From Vanessa cardui (lineage: Eukaryota > Arthropoda > Insecta > Lepidoptera > Nymphalidae), in assembly GCF_905220365.1 (NCBI RefSeq), contig NC_061143.1:5084001-5148000 (forward strand): a stretch of 64,000 bases of DNA, read 5' to 3'. Position 1 is the stretch's first letter; every line of letters begins with the position of its first letter. The notes beneath the pieces are model-generated. The model ran no database searches, was not told the DNA's origin, and was given only the letters and a program-made list of their open reading frames with translations. The translations under genes were made by a program, and so were the position numbers. Below, in pieces: positions 35,155-46,201 of the stretch.

Positions 35155-35660
35155 TGTTAAAAGATTATTTTTGAGATTGTCCGTTCTCGATATTTATTTT
35201 TACATATTTCGAGATCCTTGGGCTTATTACACCGCACTGATCTCATACAGCTCACTAATTATCTTGCCGTGGCATTCCTCATGCTAGTTAAAGCTAGCAA
35301 TCTTAATCAAGATTCGGCTCAAACACAAAGTAATATAATATGATTAATTTATTACACAGAAATACCAAACAATTATCCTCAGTTATTTAGTATTCTATAA
35401 ATACATTAGAAGTGAATACTAATTCAAAATCAGATTTCTCTTGAAATTCGTCTTTGTTCAATAATTTATTGGTATTGTATTACGAATGTTCAATATTAGG
35501 GCTAAGGTTCGAAGGTATGGGGAATTAGATTTGCTTGGATTATTTATATATTAAGTTAGCGTGTCGCACTACAAAAGAACAGGAGCAAACGTTACCTTTA
35601 ATTACATTCCAAGTAATTAAACTTTTTCTTTTTATACCTTTACAAATGTATACTAATAAT
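35155..35660. other. Unassigned stretch
   Basis: Nothing recognisable by eye. Confidence 0.4.
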
Positions 35661-35663
35661 TTG

Positions 35664-35890
35664 ACGACCTCCGTGGTCGAGTGGTGTGTACCCATGGGTA
35701 CGCCACTCCGAGGTCCCATGTTCGATTCACAGCCGAGTCAATGTAGATTACCATTAGTTTTCTATGTTATCTGGGGTCTGTGTGTTTTTGGTGCCGTCGT
35801 TACTTCTGATTTTCCATAACACAAGTGCTTTAGCTACTTACATTGGGATCAGAGTAAGTATGTGATGTTGTCTCATATGTATGTATTAAT
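35664..35890 (+). mobile_element. SINE-2 with deletion in the head
   Basis: Plus-oriented SINE-2. The head lacks the 'caccggttttcatggg' part found in other copies, so the A-to-B box distance is shortened (about 35690). The rest is well kept to 'gtgatgttgtctcatatg'. The ORF 35535-35819 crosses it and is not a gene. Confidence 0.85.
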
Positions 35891-35899
35891 TTATTTAAA

Positions 35900-37415
35900 T
35901 CCGAAAGTAATTCTATCCGTTACGCTTTCACGGCTGATCCAATTAACTGGATTATTGATGATTGATTAGATATTATTAGGTAGTTAACTTCATGTTTAAT
36001 AACTAATATGAAGCTAACTACCCTGATGATATATGCTACTTTTTATACCACACACCTGACGTCCAATGAATGAAGCTATTTCACGGTCATTGTGATTGGT
36101 AACTGCCACGAACGCGTGGAATGTTAGCAAGAATATTCTGGACTTAAAATGAAACTTACTGACCATCACCAGCGAAAACAACAAAGCACGGCTCTATATA
36201 TTTCAGAAATGTTTGTTTACTATTTCTAACTGCATGTTCTCTACAATACTCAACTCTGAGGGCTCGATTTTCCCCGACATAAGAAGTCAACGCTTATACT
36301 ATTACACACAAGAGCCTTATCCCCTATTCCAGGAACCAATGTAAATCCATCATTAATTTAATTGAATTTATGTTAAGGCACGTTATATTAATTATAGTTT
36401 TAAGTCTGTAGTATTAATAAACAGTAGTGCTGTATAATGATTAGCGTCTCATTGAGACGAATTTCTTAGAGGGATAGGTTCCATTTCTGTCCAAACAAAT
36501 GCTCTCGAGATTAATTGAAATGGAAGTAATCTGCTAAAGAGGACGGCAAATTATTTAACATTAGTTTTCAAACAGTACTCATACTACATTGCTACTTGGT
36601 TATATAAATCTTATTTCAAAAATAATTACACACATCCGTTTGTTTTTTAAACTATATGTATTAATCATAAATGAAGTTACAAATAATTGTATGTATTTTT
36701 TATTTTCTTTTTTAAGATTTTGTTTATGAAAATTCTCGATTAAAAGACCAAGTTTTTGAATCTTTGGCAATTTAATTTTTTAACTTAACAATGTCAATTA
36801 TGAGAATATAATTTCATAAAAAAAATATATTCTGTGGTGGTGGTGACCACTTGCCATCAACAACCAATTTGCTCGTCCAGTACTAATAAACATGTTCATA
36901 TGCGTTTTAGGAGTCAAAAAAAAAAAAGATATTACCTCGTCTATTTATAGTCAAGCCAAAACGCAGTGGTTTTTTTTGTATCACTCTCGACCACGCATAT
37001 AGTGTTAGCACCAATATAAATATTTTCATTTCAGTATTAATATTTTCATGTACACACATTCTAGTCGCATTTTGTCTTTTTTTTTGTCATCTTATTTGTA
37101 CTCGTAGTCCATAAGGTGTGGGAAAACTCAAAGAAAATGATCTCTTAATAATATTATTGAAAATTTAAGACAGCAGACTAAAATCAATGTTGTAAAAGGT
37201 TTATCCTCTTCCATTATATCGAGTCGATCAAGTTTCGGGAGTCCTGATTTTATAAAGCTTACGTACGACTTTGGGTAAAGTTTGATTAATTCGTCGGCGA
37301 TAAAATCGGAGTCCTCGGTCAACCGAACTTATGTAATAGACGTTGTGTTATTAGTAACTATATTTCATTAACTTTTATCTTTTGAAAACAAACCTTTATT
37401 CGTTTAAGTTATCCA
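35900..37415. other. Unassigned stretch with a repeat A fragment
   Basis: A plus-oriented repeat A fragment ('ggtgaccacttgccatcaa', about 36841-36895). Otherwise AT-rich with no recognised gene. The ORF 37128-37322 (minus) has no familiar domain. Confidence 0.4.
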
Positions 37416-37418
37416 AAT

Positions 37419-37685
37419 ATGTCATCATCATCCTCATCCATCATCCTCCTGCCCTTTTCCCAATTTTATTTGGGGTCGGCGCAGCATGTCTTCTCCTTCC
37501 ATACTTCTCTGTCAGACGTCATCTCACAAGTAACATTCCTTCTAACCATATCGTCTTTCACGCAGTCCATCCATCGTTTTTTTCTTGGTCGTCCTCCACC
37601 TCTATATCCGTCCACATTCATGCCTTCCTCACAATATGTCCCTCATTCTTCCGCATTACATGCCCATACCAAAATATGTATAAAA
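37419..37685 (-). pseudogene. RTE-like LINE ORF2 C-terminal fragment
   Basis: Minus-strand remnant of an endonuclease/reverse-transcriptase protein of a non-LTR retrotransposon. The C-terminal peptide contains GGRPRKKRWMDCVKDDM, then NVTCEMTSDREVWKEK and CCADPK, with a TAA stop at 37466-37468. Upstream, in a shifted frame, comes WYGHVMRKNEGHIVRKA, so a one-base loss has occurred near 37620-37625. A short 3' tail with (GAT)-type repeats follows at 37419-37450. The overlapping plus-strand ORFs (37382-37702, 37419-37760) are antisense shadows. RTE-type placement is from memory. Confidence 0.85.
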
Positions 37686-37689
37686 AAAT

Positions 37690-38845
37690 ATTCCAGGAGT
37701 GATTATTATCCGTTATTTGCACCCAAATTATGCGTTAAAACAAAAAAGAGAAGCCCGTAGACTTTTTTTTTAAATTAATTTGATAATAATGCAAATCTTC
37801 TTAGTACTTAGTCTATTGGATAGCTTGATTGTGTTTTGAATAAAGATTAGAACATTTGAAGGTTATTTTGGTTAAGAAATTATTATTATAACACTAATGA
37901 GTGACGGGAACACTTGTATTCAAGTTAACAATCGTCTAACGGTAACACGCTACTTTGATACGTTTATCGTACAACTATAATTTTACATTGACTATGTTCA
38001 ATGTCGCATATCAAATTTTTAAAAATCCGTTCGTGCTCTACGGTGAGATTAGATTCCCTTGTGCTTGAATAGTCCTACTGAACACAGTGATTATATTAAT
38101 AATATCGTTTATAATCCTATAAACGTTACGTATCTTCACGTATCAAAATGACGTAAATGACATAAGTCGATTGTCAAAACTTCACACGGCTGTATCTAAA
38201 TTGAGAAAATATTTCGTTATATCAAATATCCATATCTTATAAATTATATTATTTTTCAATATTTTTCACGTTGAAGGCTGTTACAAAGGTATGCGTAATT
38301 GTTTTCCCCACAATCGAGTATATTGGCAAAGAAAGAAAGCCTACGTGTAAATCTACGAAATTGCCTATCTCCCTCATTAAATACAAAATCGATTATGTCA
38401 AAAGACGTCTCATCAAAGTCGATTATTTAATATGATTTTTCTCCGATGCGTAAAATAATCGATTCGTTGTGCAATCAAAGCTGTATGGAGCGTCGGTATT
38501 TACACCTCGTCGCGTAAAACGCCTGTTAAATGATTCAAGAGCGGACGCATTCACACTGGCAGTGGGCAAGGCGAATTTTAGTCGCCGAAATTTTGTATCT
38601 ACGCTTTCAAGAGATGTGTAGTTTTGTTTCACTAAAAGATAGGGTTTTTAACTTTAACAGTTCAAGAGTATTTTACGAGGCTCATGGAATTAGGAACTTT
38701 AAATAAATACTATTTCCGTAATGAGTAAAAGAGGTTTTATATATATTGTAGGTGAAAGCATTTAAAAAGTATCCAAACAAGCAATATTGGAATAATATAG
38801 TATTTGTACTTACAGTTGATGCTGGCAATGTTAGGTATGTAGATT
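37690..38845. other. Unassigned stretch
   Basis: A GC-richer block at about 38480-38600 is open on the minus strand (38423-38632). It reads like a dispersed repeat more than an exon ('gccagtgtgaatgcgtccg' on the minus strand is, in my memory, a common MITE-type phrase). Confidence 0.4.
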
Positions 38846-38846
38846 A

Positions 38847-39149
38847 TTTTTTTTTTTTTTAAATAAATAAATAAGAGACAACATCCTTTACATTACTCTG
38901 GTCCCAATGTAAGTAGCTAAAGCACTTGTGTTATGGAAAGTCAGAAGTAACAGTACCACCAACACCTGGGTGTTGGTGGTACTGTTACTTCTGACTTTGT
39001 TACTCTGACACAAGACTTCTGTTACTCTGACCCAAGACAACATAGAAAACTAATGATAATCTACATTCACTTGACCGGAATCGAACCCGTGACCTTGGAG
39101 TGGCGTATCTTTGAAAATCGGTGTACACACCACTCGACCACGGAGGTCG
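38847..39149 (-). mobile_element. SINE-2 with internal inverted duplication
   Basis: Minus-oriented SINE-2 with tail at 38847-38873 and tRNA-like head at 39090-39149. The body is longer than in other copies. At 38937-38998 it holds a perfect palindrome of two 30-base arms separated by two bases. A short direct duplication ('gttactctgac' at about 38998-39008 and again at 39023-39033) follows. The palindrome turns part of the SINE back on itself. Confidence 0.9.
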
Positions 39150-39604
39150 CAATAATTGTTTTTTAATAGTTGTGAGCAATGAAAAAAGTAGTTAAACAGT
39201 TTAAATAAACCAGGAGCTGTTTAGTCTGTGGAATGAATAAAAAAGATTTCAAATATCGAATGACGCGATATATTTGCTTATTTCACGTCACATTCTTACC
39301 GTATTCTTGTCGATATCTTCTTGTGTACGTATCTTAAAGATTTTTCGCTTAGGTGCCTCAGATTGCTTCGATAATAACGATAACTTGATTTACGGGGTAC
39401 AAGATAGGGTTGTCAAAAATGTAACGTAAACGTGTACGTTATAATCGTTTGAAAGACAAAGACCATGTTTTTACGTGATATAATTTATTAAAATATTTAT
39501 AATAACTTCTATCTATTATGAACTTCTATCTCTCATCACAGTAATGATGACGACATGATTAAGACAAACATTTAATAACGTCATATATGTTTATATTATG
39601 TATT

Positions 39605-39606
<2 letters not shown>

Positions 39607-39636
<30 letters not shown>

Positions 39637-39641
39637 TGTAT
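39607..39641. repeat. (GTAT)n microsatellite
   Basis: A clean tetranucleotide tract of about eight units. Confidence 0.9.
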
Positions 39642-39724
39642 TTATTGATATATGTACGTATTCATATTATTGAATATTTATTTCTTTTATTTATTTTTAT
39701 ATTTGTTTAGGTTGTATTTATTTT

Positions 39725-39912
39725 AAGAGTATTTAAAATTGCATCATCCTATACTGTCTTCCAAACACAATCCTCTAACCCAAGGTAGTCTGGAAGAAAT
39801 GGCTAATAAGCCATAAGGCCGCCTTTTGTTTCACCATTAGCTTATTAGTTGGTATATTTTGTAATCGTTTGTGATTGTAATTGTAGTGTACAAAAAAGTG
39901 TTAAATAAATAA
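39725..39912 (+). mobile_element. Non-LTR retrotransposon 3' tail fragment
   Basis: 'atactgtcttccaaacacaa', 'gtctggaagaaatgg', 'gccataaggccgcctttt' and a (AAAT)n end at 39901-39916. I recall this block as a common lepidopteran LINE 3' UTR or gene-tail repeat. No coding part is seen. Confidence 0.55.
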
Positions 39913-39932
39913 ATAATATGAATTATAGATTA

Positions 39933-40081
39933 CTAGTCTCAGGGTGTAGGTTGTAGTGTGTTCTGTCCTTTATTGGACTTCAAGTTTGCTTCATAGCAAA
40001 TTTCATCAAATACGGTTCAACGGTTTGGTCGTAAAAGAGCGACAGACAGAGTTACTTTCACATTTATGATATTAACATAGA
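39933..40081 (-). mobile_element. H2 miniature Helitron, both ends present
   Basis: 149 bp. On the minus strand it begins TC at 40081-40080 preceded by A and ends CTAG at 39936-39933 followed by T. Internal motifs are 'caaatttcatcaaatacggt' and 'agacagagttactttca'. It fits a complete non-autonomous Helitron, slightly shorter than the 17248 copy. Confidence 0.75.
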
Positions 40082-40233
40082 TTGTGAAAATTATTCATCA
40101 ACAACGTTTCGTTTTTTACTTTTCTAGAAGAACTGAAACATAGTTACAAATACTTTATACCTGTACTTATTGTACAGGATCAATTTGTATAAAAGTAAAC
40201 GCCGGTTCGTCAGGTAGATTGGTATTGAATTCA

Positions 40234-40500
40234 ATTTTTTTTATGGTATAGGTTGGCGGACGACCATATGGGCCACCTTATGGTAAGTGGTCATCATTAC
40301 CCATAGATAATTTCTTAAATCGTCAATGCGCCACTAACCTTGGGAACTATGATATTATGTCCCTTGTGCCTGTAGTTACACTGGTTCACTCACCCTTCAA
40401 ACCTGAACACAACAATACTGAGTACCGCTATTTGGCGCTAGAATAACTGATGAGTGGGTGGTACCTACCCAGACGGGCTTGCACAAAGCCCTACCACCAA
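40234..40500 (-). mobile_element. Repeat A, near full length
   Basis: Minus-oriented. T-rich start, 'ggtataggttggcggacgac', through 'cttgcacaaagccctaccac'. A deletion of about 25 bases is seen near 40310 compared with the 233-528 copy. Confidence 0.85.
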
Positions 40501-40556
40501 AAATGTTGAATGGAGTTCTAGCTAAAATAAAGGTCGATAAACCTGTCATTTATATA

Positions 40557-40768
40557 TTTTGTGTATATAATTAATCTCGTGCTCGGCGGTGAAGGAAAAC
40601 ATCGTGAGCTGTGTGTGTCTAATTTCATAGATATTCTGCCAAATTTGTATTCCACCAACTCGCATTGGAACAGCGTGGTGGAATATGTTCCAAACCTTCT
40701 CCTCAAAGGGAGAGGAGGCCTTAGCGCAGCAGTGGGAATTTTACAGGTTGTTGTTGTTATTGCTGTTG
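40557..40768 (+). mobile_element. SINE-1, 5'-truncated
   Basis: Starts in the body ('taatctcgtgctcggcggtg') and ends with 'cagcagtgggaattttacag' and a TTG-type tail. The tRNA-like head is missing. ORFs 40518-40706 and 40561-40779 derive from it. Confidence 0.88.
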
Positions 40769-40779
40769 AATGTCATTGA

Positions 40780-41718
40780 AAAAAAGTTCAATTTGCATCT
40801 CCTGTATGGGCATTCGAAATAATAAAAGATTGACTATGTGTATTATGTAAAAAATAGCAATATGAAAATTTACTACGATTTTCTATAGAGATTTAGTGGT
40901 AGTAACAACGCCTTCAAAGTGATTGCTGTAATTAAATATTCATTTCTAAATCTTGTTGTACTTGATAAGCGTATTTGCATTTTAATTTTGTCATAACCAA
41001 TCGACTTAACTGAATTTGATGAAATTCTATATGAATCAAGCTTGAAAAGAAGGAAGGAAGGTTAGACAAAATTCTCAATACACAAAACATAATATTGTAG
41101 TGTTCATCCCTTAAGCTGTTGTGATCAAAAGGCAATTGCTTATCCGAAGAAGTTGTAATCAGTTAAATATTGATAAGAAATATGAATAGAATCTGGATAA
41201 ACTTTTCGTAAATGTTAGGAAAACAATACAAGGAGTGTCTTTAATAAACAAATTTATTTTACTAAATAATAATGGTAAATTTATGGTTTCTGACGAAGTG
41301 GAATTTAGCCACCGCTTCTCTATCCCTGGGTGTTGAAAGATTCGACTATGGTGCTTAACAAGTGGAGGGCGTCGCATTTGAGGAAAGGCAATCGGGAGTT
41401 TTATGAAAGTGCCTCAGTCAATGTCAAAAGAAACAGCAATAAATCGGAAGCTCGAGAAAAGGGCCCATATCCAAAAGGCACACCAAAAATGTCAGACAAA
41501 ATGTTTATTTTTTACATGTTATAAAATAAAAGGATATGTGTGGAATGACAACGTAACCAGTCATACACACCATAATACCTGGCCTCGGCCACGTGTGTCA
41601 AAGGGGAGAGTTTTTAGGTAAGCTATGTGTATTGTCAATATAAAAGCTATATGTACTCAAAATTTCATGTAAATCCTTCCAGCCGTTTTTGCGTGATTGC
41701 ATAACAAACAAATGTATT
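40780..41718. other. Unassigned stretch
   Basis: A block at about 41280-41480 is open on both strands (41159-41377 minus, 41330-41524 and 41403-41621 plus) and less AT-rich than the surroundings. I see no known domain and no clear splice sites. Confidence 0.4.
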
Positions 41719-41720
41719 TT

Positions 41721-41970
41721 GCTGGTAGGGCTTTGTACTAACCCGTGTGGGTAGGTACCAATAGTACTTAGTTTTGCTGTGTTTCGGTTTGAAGGGTGAG
41801 TGAACCAGTGTAACTAAAGGCACAAGGGACATAGCATCTTAGTTCCCAAGGTTGGTGACGCATTGGCGATGAAAGGAATTGTTAATGTTTCTTCTGTGGG
41901 CGGTGGTGACAACTTACCATCAGGTGGCCCATATGCTCGTTCGCCAAACAATGGCATAAAAATACGTAAA
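41721..41970 (+). mobile_element. Repeat A with 5' deletion
   Basis: Plus-oriented. 'gctggtagggctttgtacta' is followed after 'gggtaggtacca' directly by 'atagtacttagttttgctgt', so about 40 bases are missing. The rest runs to 'atggcataaaaa'. Confidence 0.85.
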
Positions 41971-41974
41971 AACG

Positions 41975-42885
41975 ATCACATTTATAATAGAAAGTCAAAT
42001 GTCGATATATCTGTTTTGCTGTATATGTAGTTATATGGTTGATATACAGAAGGCAATTTAACAAAGTCGCTTCATCCCTCCATCGATATTATTGCGGACT
42101 CCTCTCAAAGCCCGTTCAAACTTTGATAGAAATGTAACATGCTTTCGTAGGCTTTTATTGCTGTTTAGAAACGTGTTAACGTTCTCTATAAACGGGTCAA
42201 TATGTATTCAATGTCTATAGATGTATTAAGTATAAACGTGTCTTTATATTAAAACGTTCTTATGAATATATTTTATCACCAATATTTCTTCACGGCTTTT
42301 TGGAAATATGTGTCATAACGAAACATGCAGGTTTTCTCACGATGTTTGTCTTTACCAGCTAGAATAAAAATAGATTATAAAGCCGCAATCTCCGGTTTCG
42401 ATTCACGCGTTTTTTATCCAATACGTCATTTCAGATCTTATTATCATATAAAAATATTAATTTATATATGAGAATTATAAACATGAAATCCTTAAATACT
42501 TATAAATATGAATTCAAAATAGTTACTGTACAGATTTACAAATATAGAACCTCGTCATTTTGCTTCCAACGTTTACAGCAGGAACACCAGGCTTGACACG
42601 TTGACACCAGTGAAAGCTGGAAAGGAGATTATATAAATAATAAAATTTAATTATATTACACCTCTGTATAATTATCTAATTGCACGGGAAAATAAGGTTT
42701 TCTCATGTTAGACTACAGACAAACTAACTATTTACTTATGGATTACAGTCAACTGCTAGAATAATTAAGTGTAATTGAAAAATTAAAATGATACCTTTTC
42801 AATAATTAATTAATTTAAGCACTAAAATAGTCGTACAATTATAAATATGTAATCCAAATGTTTATACTTCTGAATTAAAAAGTTC
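41975..42885. other. Unassigned stretch with a SINE-1 fragment
   Basis: A minus-oriented SINE-1 fragment at about 42320-42408 ('catgcaggttttctcacgat', 'gccgcaatctccggtttcga'). Otherwise AT-rich with nothing recognised. Confidence 0.5.
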
Positions 42886-42888
42886 TCG

Positions 42889-43130
42889 TTTTTTTTTTTT
42901 TATAAATATGAGACAACATCACATACATTGCTCTGATCCCAATGTAAGTAGCTGAAGCACTTGTGTTATGGAAATCAGTAGTAACGACGGTACCACATAC
43001 ACCCAGACCCAAGACAACATAGAAAACTAATGGTAATCTACATCGACTCGGCCGGGAATCGAACCCGAGACCTCAGAGTGGCGTACCCATGAAAACCGGT
43101 GTACACACCACTCGACCATGGAGGTCGTCA
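42889..43130 (-). mobile_element. SINE-2, full length
   Basis: Minus-oriented, well preserved. The tail is T-rich at 42889-42902, B box complement 'gggaatcgaaccc' at about 43054-43066, head 'caccactcgaccatggaggt' at the right end. A good reference copy for the family here. Confidence 0.92.
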
Positions 43131-43565
43131 AAATTTTAATCTTGCTGGATTATACCAGCAACGTAACTGCGTCTGATGCATAGATCATTACATAAAGTCC
43201 AAAAGACTTTGATCTTATTGTATTAGTGCTATTGAAAATATAGATTATATCACCAGTAGACGCAATAACATTTCTAATCTAAAATGTTACCTTGCAAAGC
43301 GATAAGGGGCAATATCTTAAACGTTAGCTTTAACTCAAAGTGCCGAGTTAAATTCTGAGTTGTCGACGCTTAAAACTTCGTCGTACTAAACTATGCAACT
43401 TGGTAAGCGTCAGTGAATGATAATTTTCTTCAGAATTTTAAAATTATACCATATAGTGTTATATACCGCGGGTTTGTCTGTTGGAAGGCAAGGTATCAAG
43501 CCTTGGGTGTATTGTTATCCTTTTTTATTTTAGTTTTTTTATACCGTAAAATCTGTGTGTTCAAT
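43131..43565. other. Unassigned stretch
   Basis: No gene or repeat recognised. The ORF 43413-43652 runs into a repeat A fragment. Confidence 0.4.
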
Positions 43566-43655
43566 TTTTTTTACGATATAGGTGGCATCCAGCTTCTGGC
43601 AAATAGTCAGTTGATGGTCGTTACCACCAATCTCTATGACATGGTGGTGTAACTA
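43566..43655 (-). repeat. Repeat A fragment, tail end
   Basis: 'tttttttacgatataggtgg' and 'cagttgatggtcgttaccac' are a diverged minus-oriented repeat A end. Confidence 0.5.
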
Positions 43656-43748
43656 ACTAAAATATGTTAATGGTATTGACGGATTACATAACTTGATATA
43701 GTGGTTTACGAGTTCGGTCCTACAGCAGCTTAAAAAAATTATAAAGAA

Positions 43749-43880
43749 CTAGTTCTCGCATGCGGCTTCGCTTGAGTTTTAAGAGTTGGATGATAGATAT
43801 AAACATAAAAAAGCCTATGTCCATCCTTGCACTTTAAACTTGCTTTAAATTAAGTTCCATCAAAAACGGTTGTGTGGTTG
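43749..43880 (-). mobile_element. H2-like element with CTAG end
   Basis: CTAG at 43749-43752, then 'cgcatgcggcttcgcttgag', 'aaaaaagcctatgtccatcc', 'aacttgctttaaattaagtt' and 'ccatcaaaaacggttg'. Minus orientation. The 5' end is lost. Confidence 0.65.
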
Positions 43881-44930
43881 TCCCAATGTATATATACTTT
43901 TGCTGTTGCTGCTTTCTCCCTCCATCGCCAAAAGCATACTTGAATTTTAGTGAAACATTACCGATTCAAAACTATACAAACACTATTGAATTTCTGTGCT
44001 TAATTTGGGTCTCCAGTTACATTACCATTGTAAAAAGGGAAATGCCAGCAGTTGGCAAAGGATACATCATCCCTCTTTTGATGCCATAAAAAAATAACGG
44101 ATTTATCTTGTTGATGAATTAATTGCCACTGGTGCAGCTTAGTCGGAAAAATCTTTGGAACCCGAATCTAATATATAAAAAAGAAAAAAGAGAAAAAATT
44201 TTTGTATCATATGCCACATACACACTGAATGTTTTTTATACTTTCGATGTAGGCTCAATTCCACGCGATGGTAGCAGTGGCCACCCACGGCCTCGCAGTG
44301 CAAAGGGCCTCGCGCACAAAATTTGAAAAAGTACAACATAACATTGGGATTAGAATCTCACAAACTGTATCTTGCTCACATTAAAATTCGATTTTGCGCC
44401 GGTCCAAACGCGAATAATATGTGAATAATGTAAGCAATAAATCCGAGTTCAGTTCAATGAGGCTATTACAACCGCCGACAGATACCATAGAAAGTCCATC
44501 ACACTAGTTTGATACATTGCAAAGATGCGCAGCTTCCGCCGCTGCGATAGCTCCGGGCGGCAAGTTTGATGAAATGGCGCTTAAACTTCTTTGTAAGTTG
44601 TTCTAAAAAGAAGACTTTTATACGATCCTAATGCCTTTAGAGATATATTAGTATATTTTGTCACAACTACATTTTGACACGTTATGGTTTTAAAAAATGA
44701 TCAAAAATTTCTCATACGAGTGAGTTTTGCTTCAAGGATTGTAACCTTTAAAAATTTGGCGGATGTCGAAGAGGCGGGGGGCATATAACGTTCGACCAAT
44801 CAGCGCGCGAGATGCATTCCGTCCTACGCCAGTTCACAGTTTGACCACTTCTTATTGATAGATTACAGTATAGCGAAAAATAATGCGTTAAATTGCAATC
44901 TTATTTCACGGTTCATAATATTTCAACAGT
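43881..44930. other. Unassigned stretch with CpG-richer blocks
   Basis: Two GC- and CpG-richer blocks (about 44520-44580 and 44755-44835) stand out. The second has a CCAAT motif on the plus strand ('gaccaatcagcgcgcg', about 44795-44810). No gene recognised nearby. ORFs 43874-44089, 44123-44326 and 44139-44339 lack domains. Confidence 0.4.
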
Positions 44931-44933
44931 TTA

Positions 44934-45014
44934 TAATCTGACGAGATAGATTGTAATCTAACTGATTTTGTAATCTAACGAGATAGATTGTAATCTAACT
45001 AATTTTGTAATCTT
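44934..45014. repeat. 37-bp tandem repeat, about 2.2 units
   Basis: Unit 1 at 44934-44970, unit 2 at 44971-45007, and the start of a third unit. The two full units differ at only two positions by eye. Confidence 0.9.
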
Positions 45015-45019
45015 ACGGT

Positions 45020-45980
45020 GACATATATAAGATATGATTATATAGAGAATATCAAAAATGTATAAAATAGATTGTTATATAACTGTTTAATTGCTTTAGT
45101 AGGTTTGGTTGGGGAGTTTATAAATCTCGAGGTATTGGCTTCAAACTTCGGTTGGGGCCATTAAAAAAGGTAATGTCCGAAATCTGTTAGGACGATATCG
45201 CCATCAATAAGCTTAGAGTTTGAAAATGGAATTATAATTTATTTTAATTGAATTTTTAAAATTACAATTAAATATTTTAAGAAGATTAGTTTTCAAGAAA
45301 TTAATTTACTAAACATTCACTACTACTTTTGTTCGTAAAAGATTCGTAAAAGATTTGTACAATTGATTTCCTAAATATTTTACTATATATCCTATCTTTA
45401 TAGTAATTAAGAAGCGTTATTACTCATTATCTCATTAGAATTATTAAAATATTGAAAAACACTAAACGTATCGTACGTTGCTGATCGAATTTTAAAATTT
45501 CACCAAATGTTAATATAAAAATATCTGGGATTACCGTGAAAATATGTTAAGTGCCATTGATATGATTGTTTCACAAAAATCAAATATACATATATATCAT
45601 ATTTGTCGCAACTAGTTGATTAAATAAGGCATTAAATAAAATGCCTACTTTCATCTTCCGTTTATAGGTTTGGGCCAATTAGCTTACATACATTATTTAG
45701 AAAAATAAAAAAAATTGCCGGTCTTTGCCTAGAGGGTTTTCAGAAACAGAAGGCTTTTGAAAATGTTCGAACGGTAGATGAATTGGTTAATGTCATTCAG
45801 TCCGCTGGTTAAATGGCGCCGTTTAGTAAAATAGTTAAGCGTTTCGTTGGCTATATTAACCAGTTAACTGCGATATGTGCAAGACACATGTAACATCGAA
45901 AATTAACAATAAAATATGGAGTCTGAAATTTGAAGATCTTTTTACAGAGGATTTTTCAAAGTATCATTATTATTATTACA
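45020..45980. other. Unassigned AT-rich stretch
   Basis: Nothing recognisable by eye. Confidence 0.4.
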
Positions 45981-45981
45981 C

Positions 45982-46032
45982 GAAAATCAACAGAAATTTA
46001 GACATATGATGTCTACATTTCTGTTGATTTTC
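45982..46032. repeat. Hairpin: 22-bp inverted repeat, 7-base loop
   Basis: Arms 45982-46003 and 46011-46032 pair over 22 positions with one mismatch (an A facing a C); the loop is 46004-46010. It could be a MITE relic, a small hairpin RNA or chance. The stem is short for an animal microRNA precursor. Confidence 0.8.
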
Positions 46033-46201
46033 TTGAATTAGACTAACATGTTGCGACAAAAAAGTATTCTTGGGAAGAAATGTTTGAATAGATTTATACT
46101 GAGAGCATTCAACAGAATACGAGGCTAATCTATTATGAAAATTTACTGAAACCCAAATATTATTTTTATCATCTTTTATAATATTATCAGAATAAAGATC
46201 A

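Noticed and set aside
37419..37760. Plus-strand ORFs of 106 and 113 codons
   Set aside because: They are antisense to the RTE-like ORF2 fragment, whose minus-strand peptide is recognisable.
38423..38632. Minus-strand 69-codon ORF with normal-looking composition
   Set aside because: No known domain. The sequence resembles a dispersed MITE-like phrase more than an exon, and there is no splice context.
44934..45014. Possible CRISPR-like repeats
   Set aside because: The 37-bp units are directly tandem with no spacers, and the window is eukaryotic.
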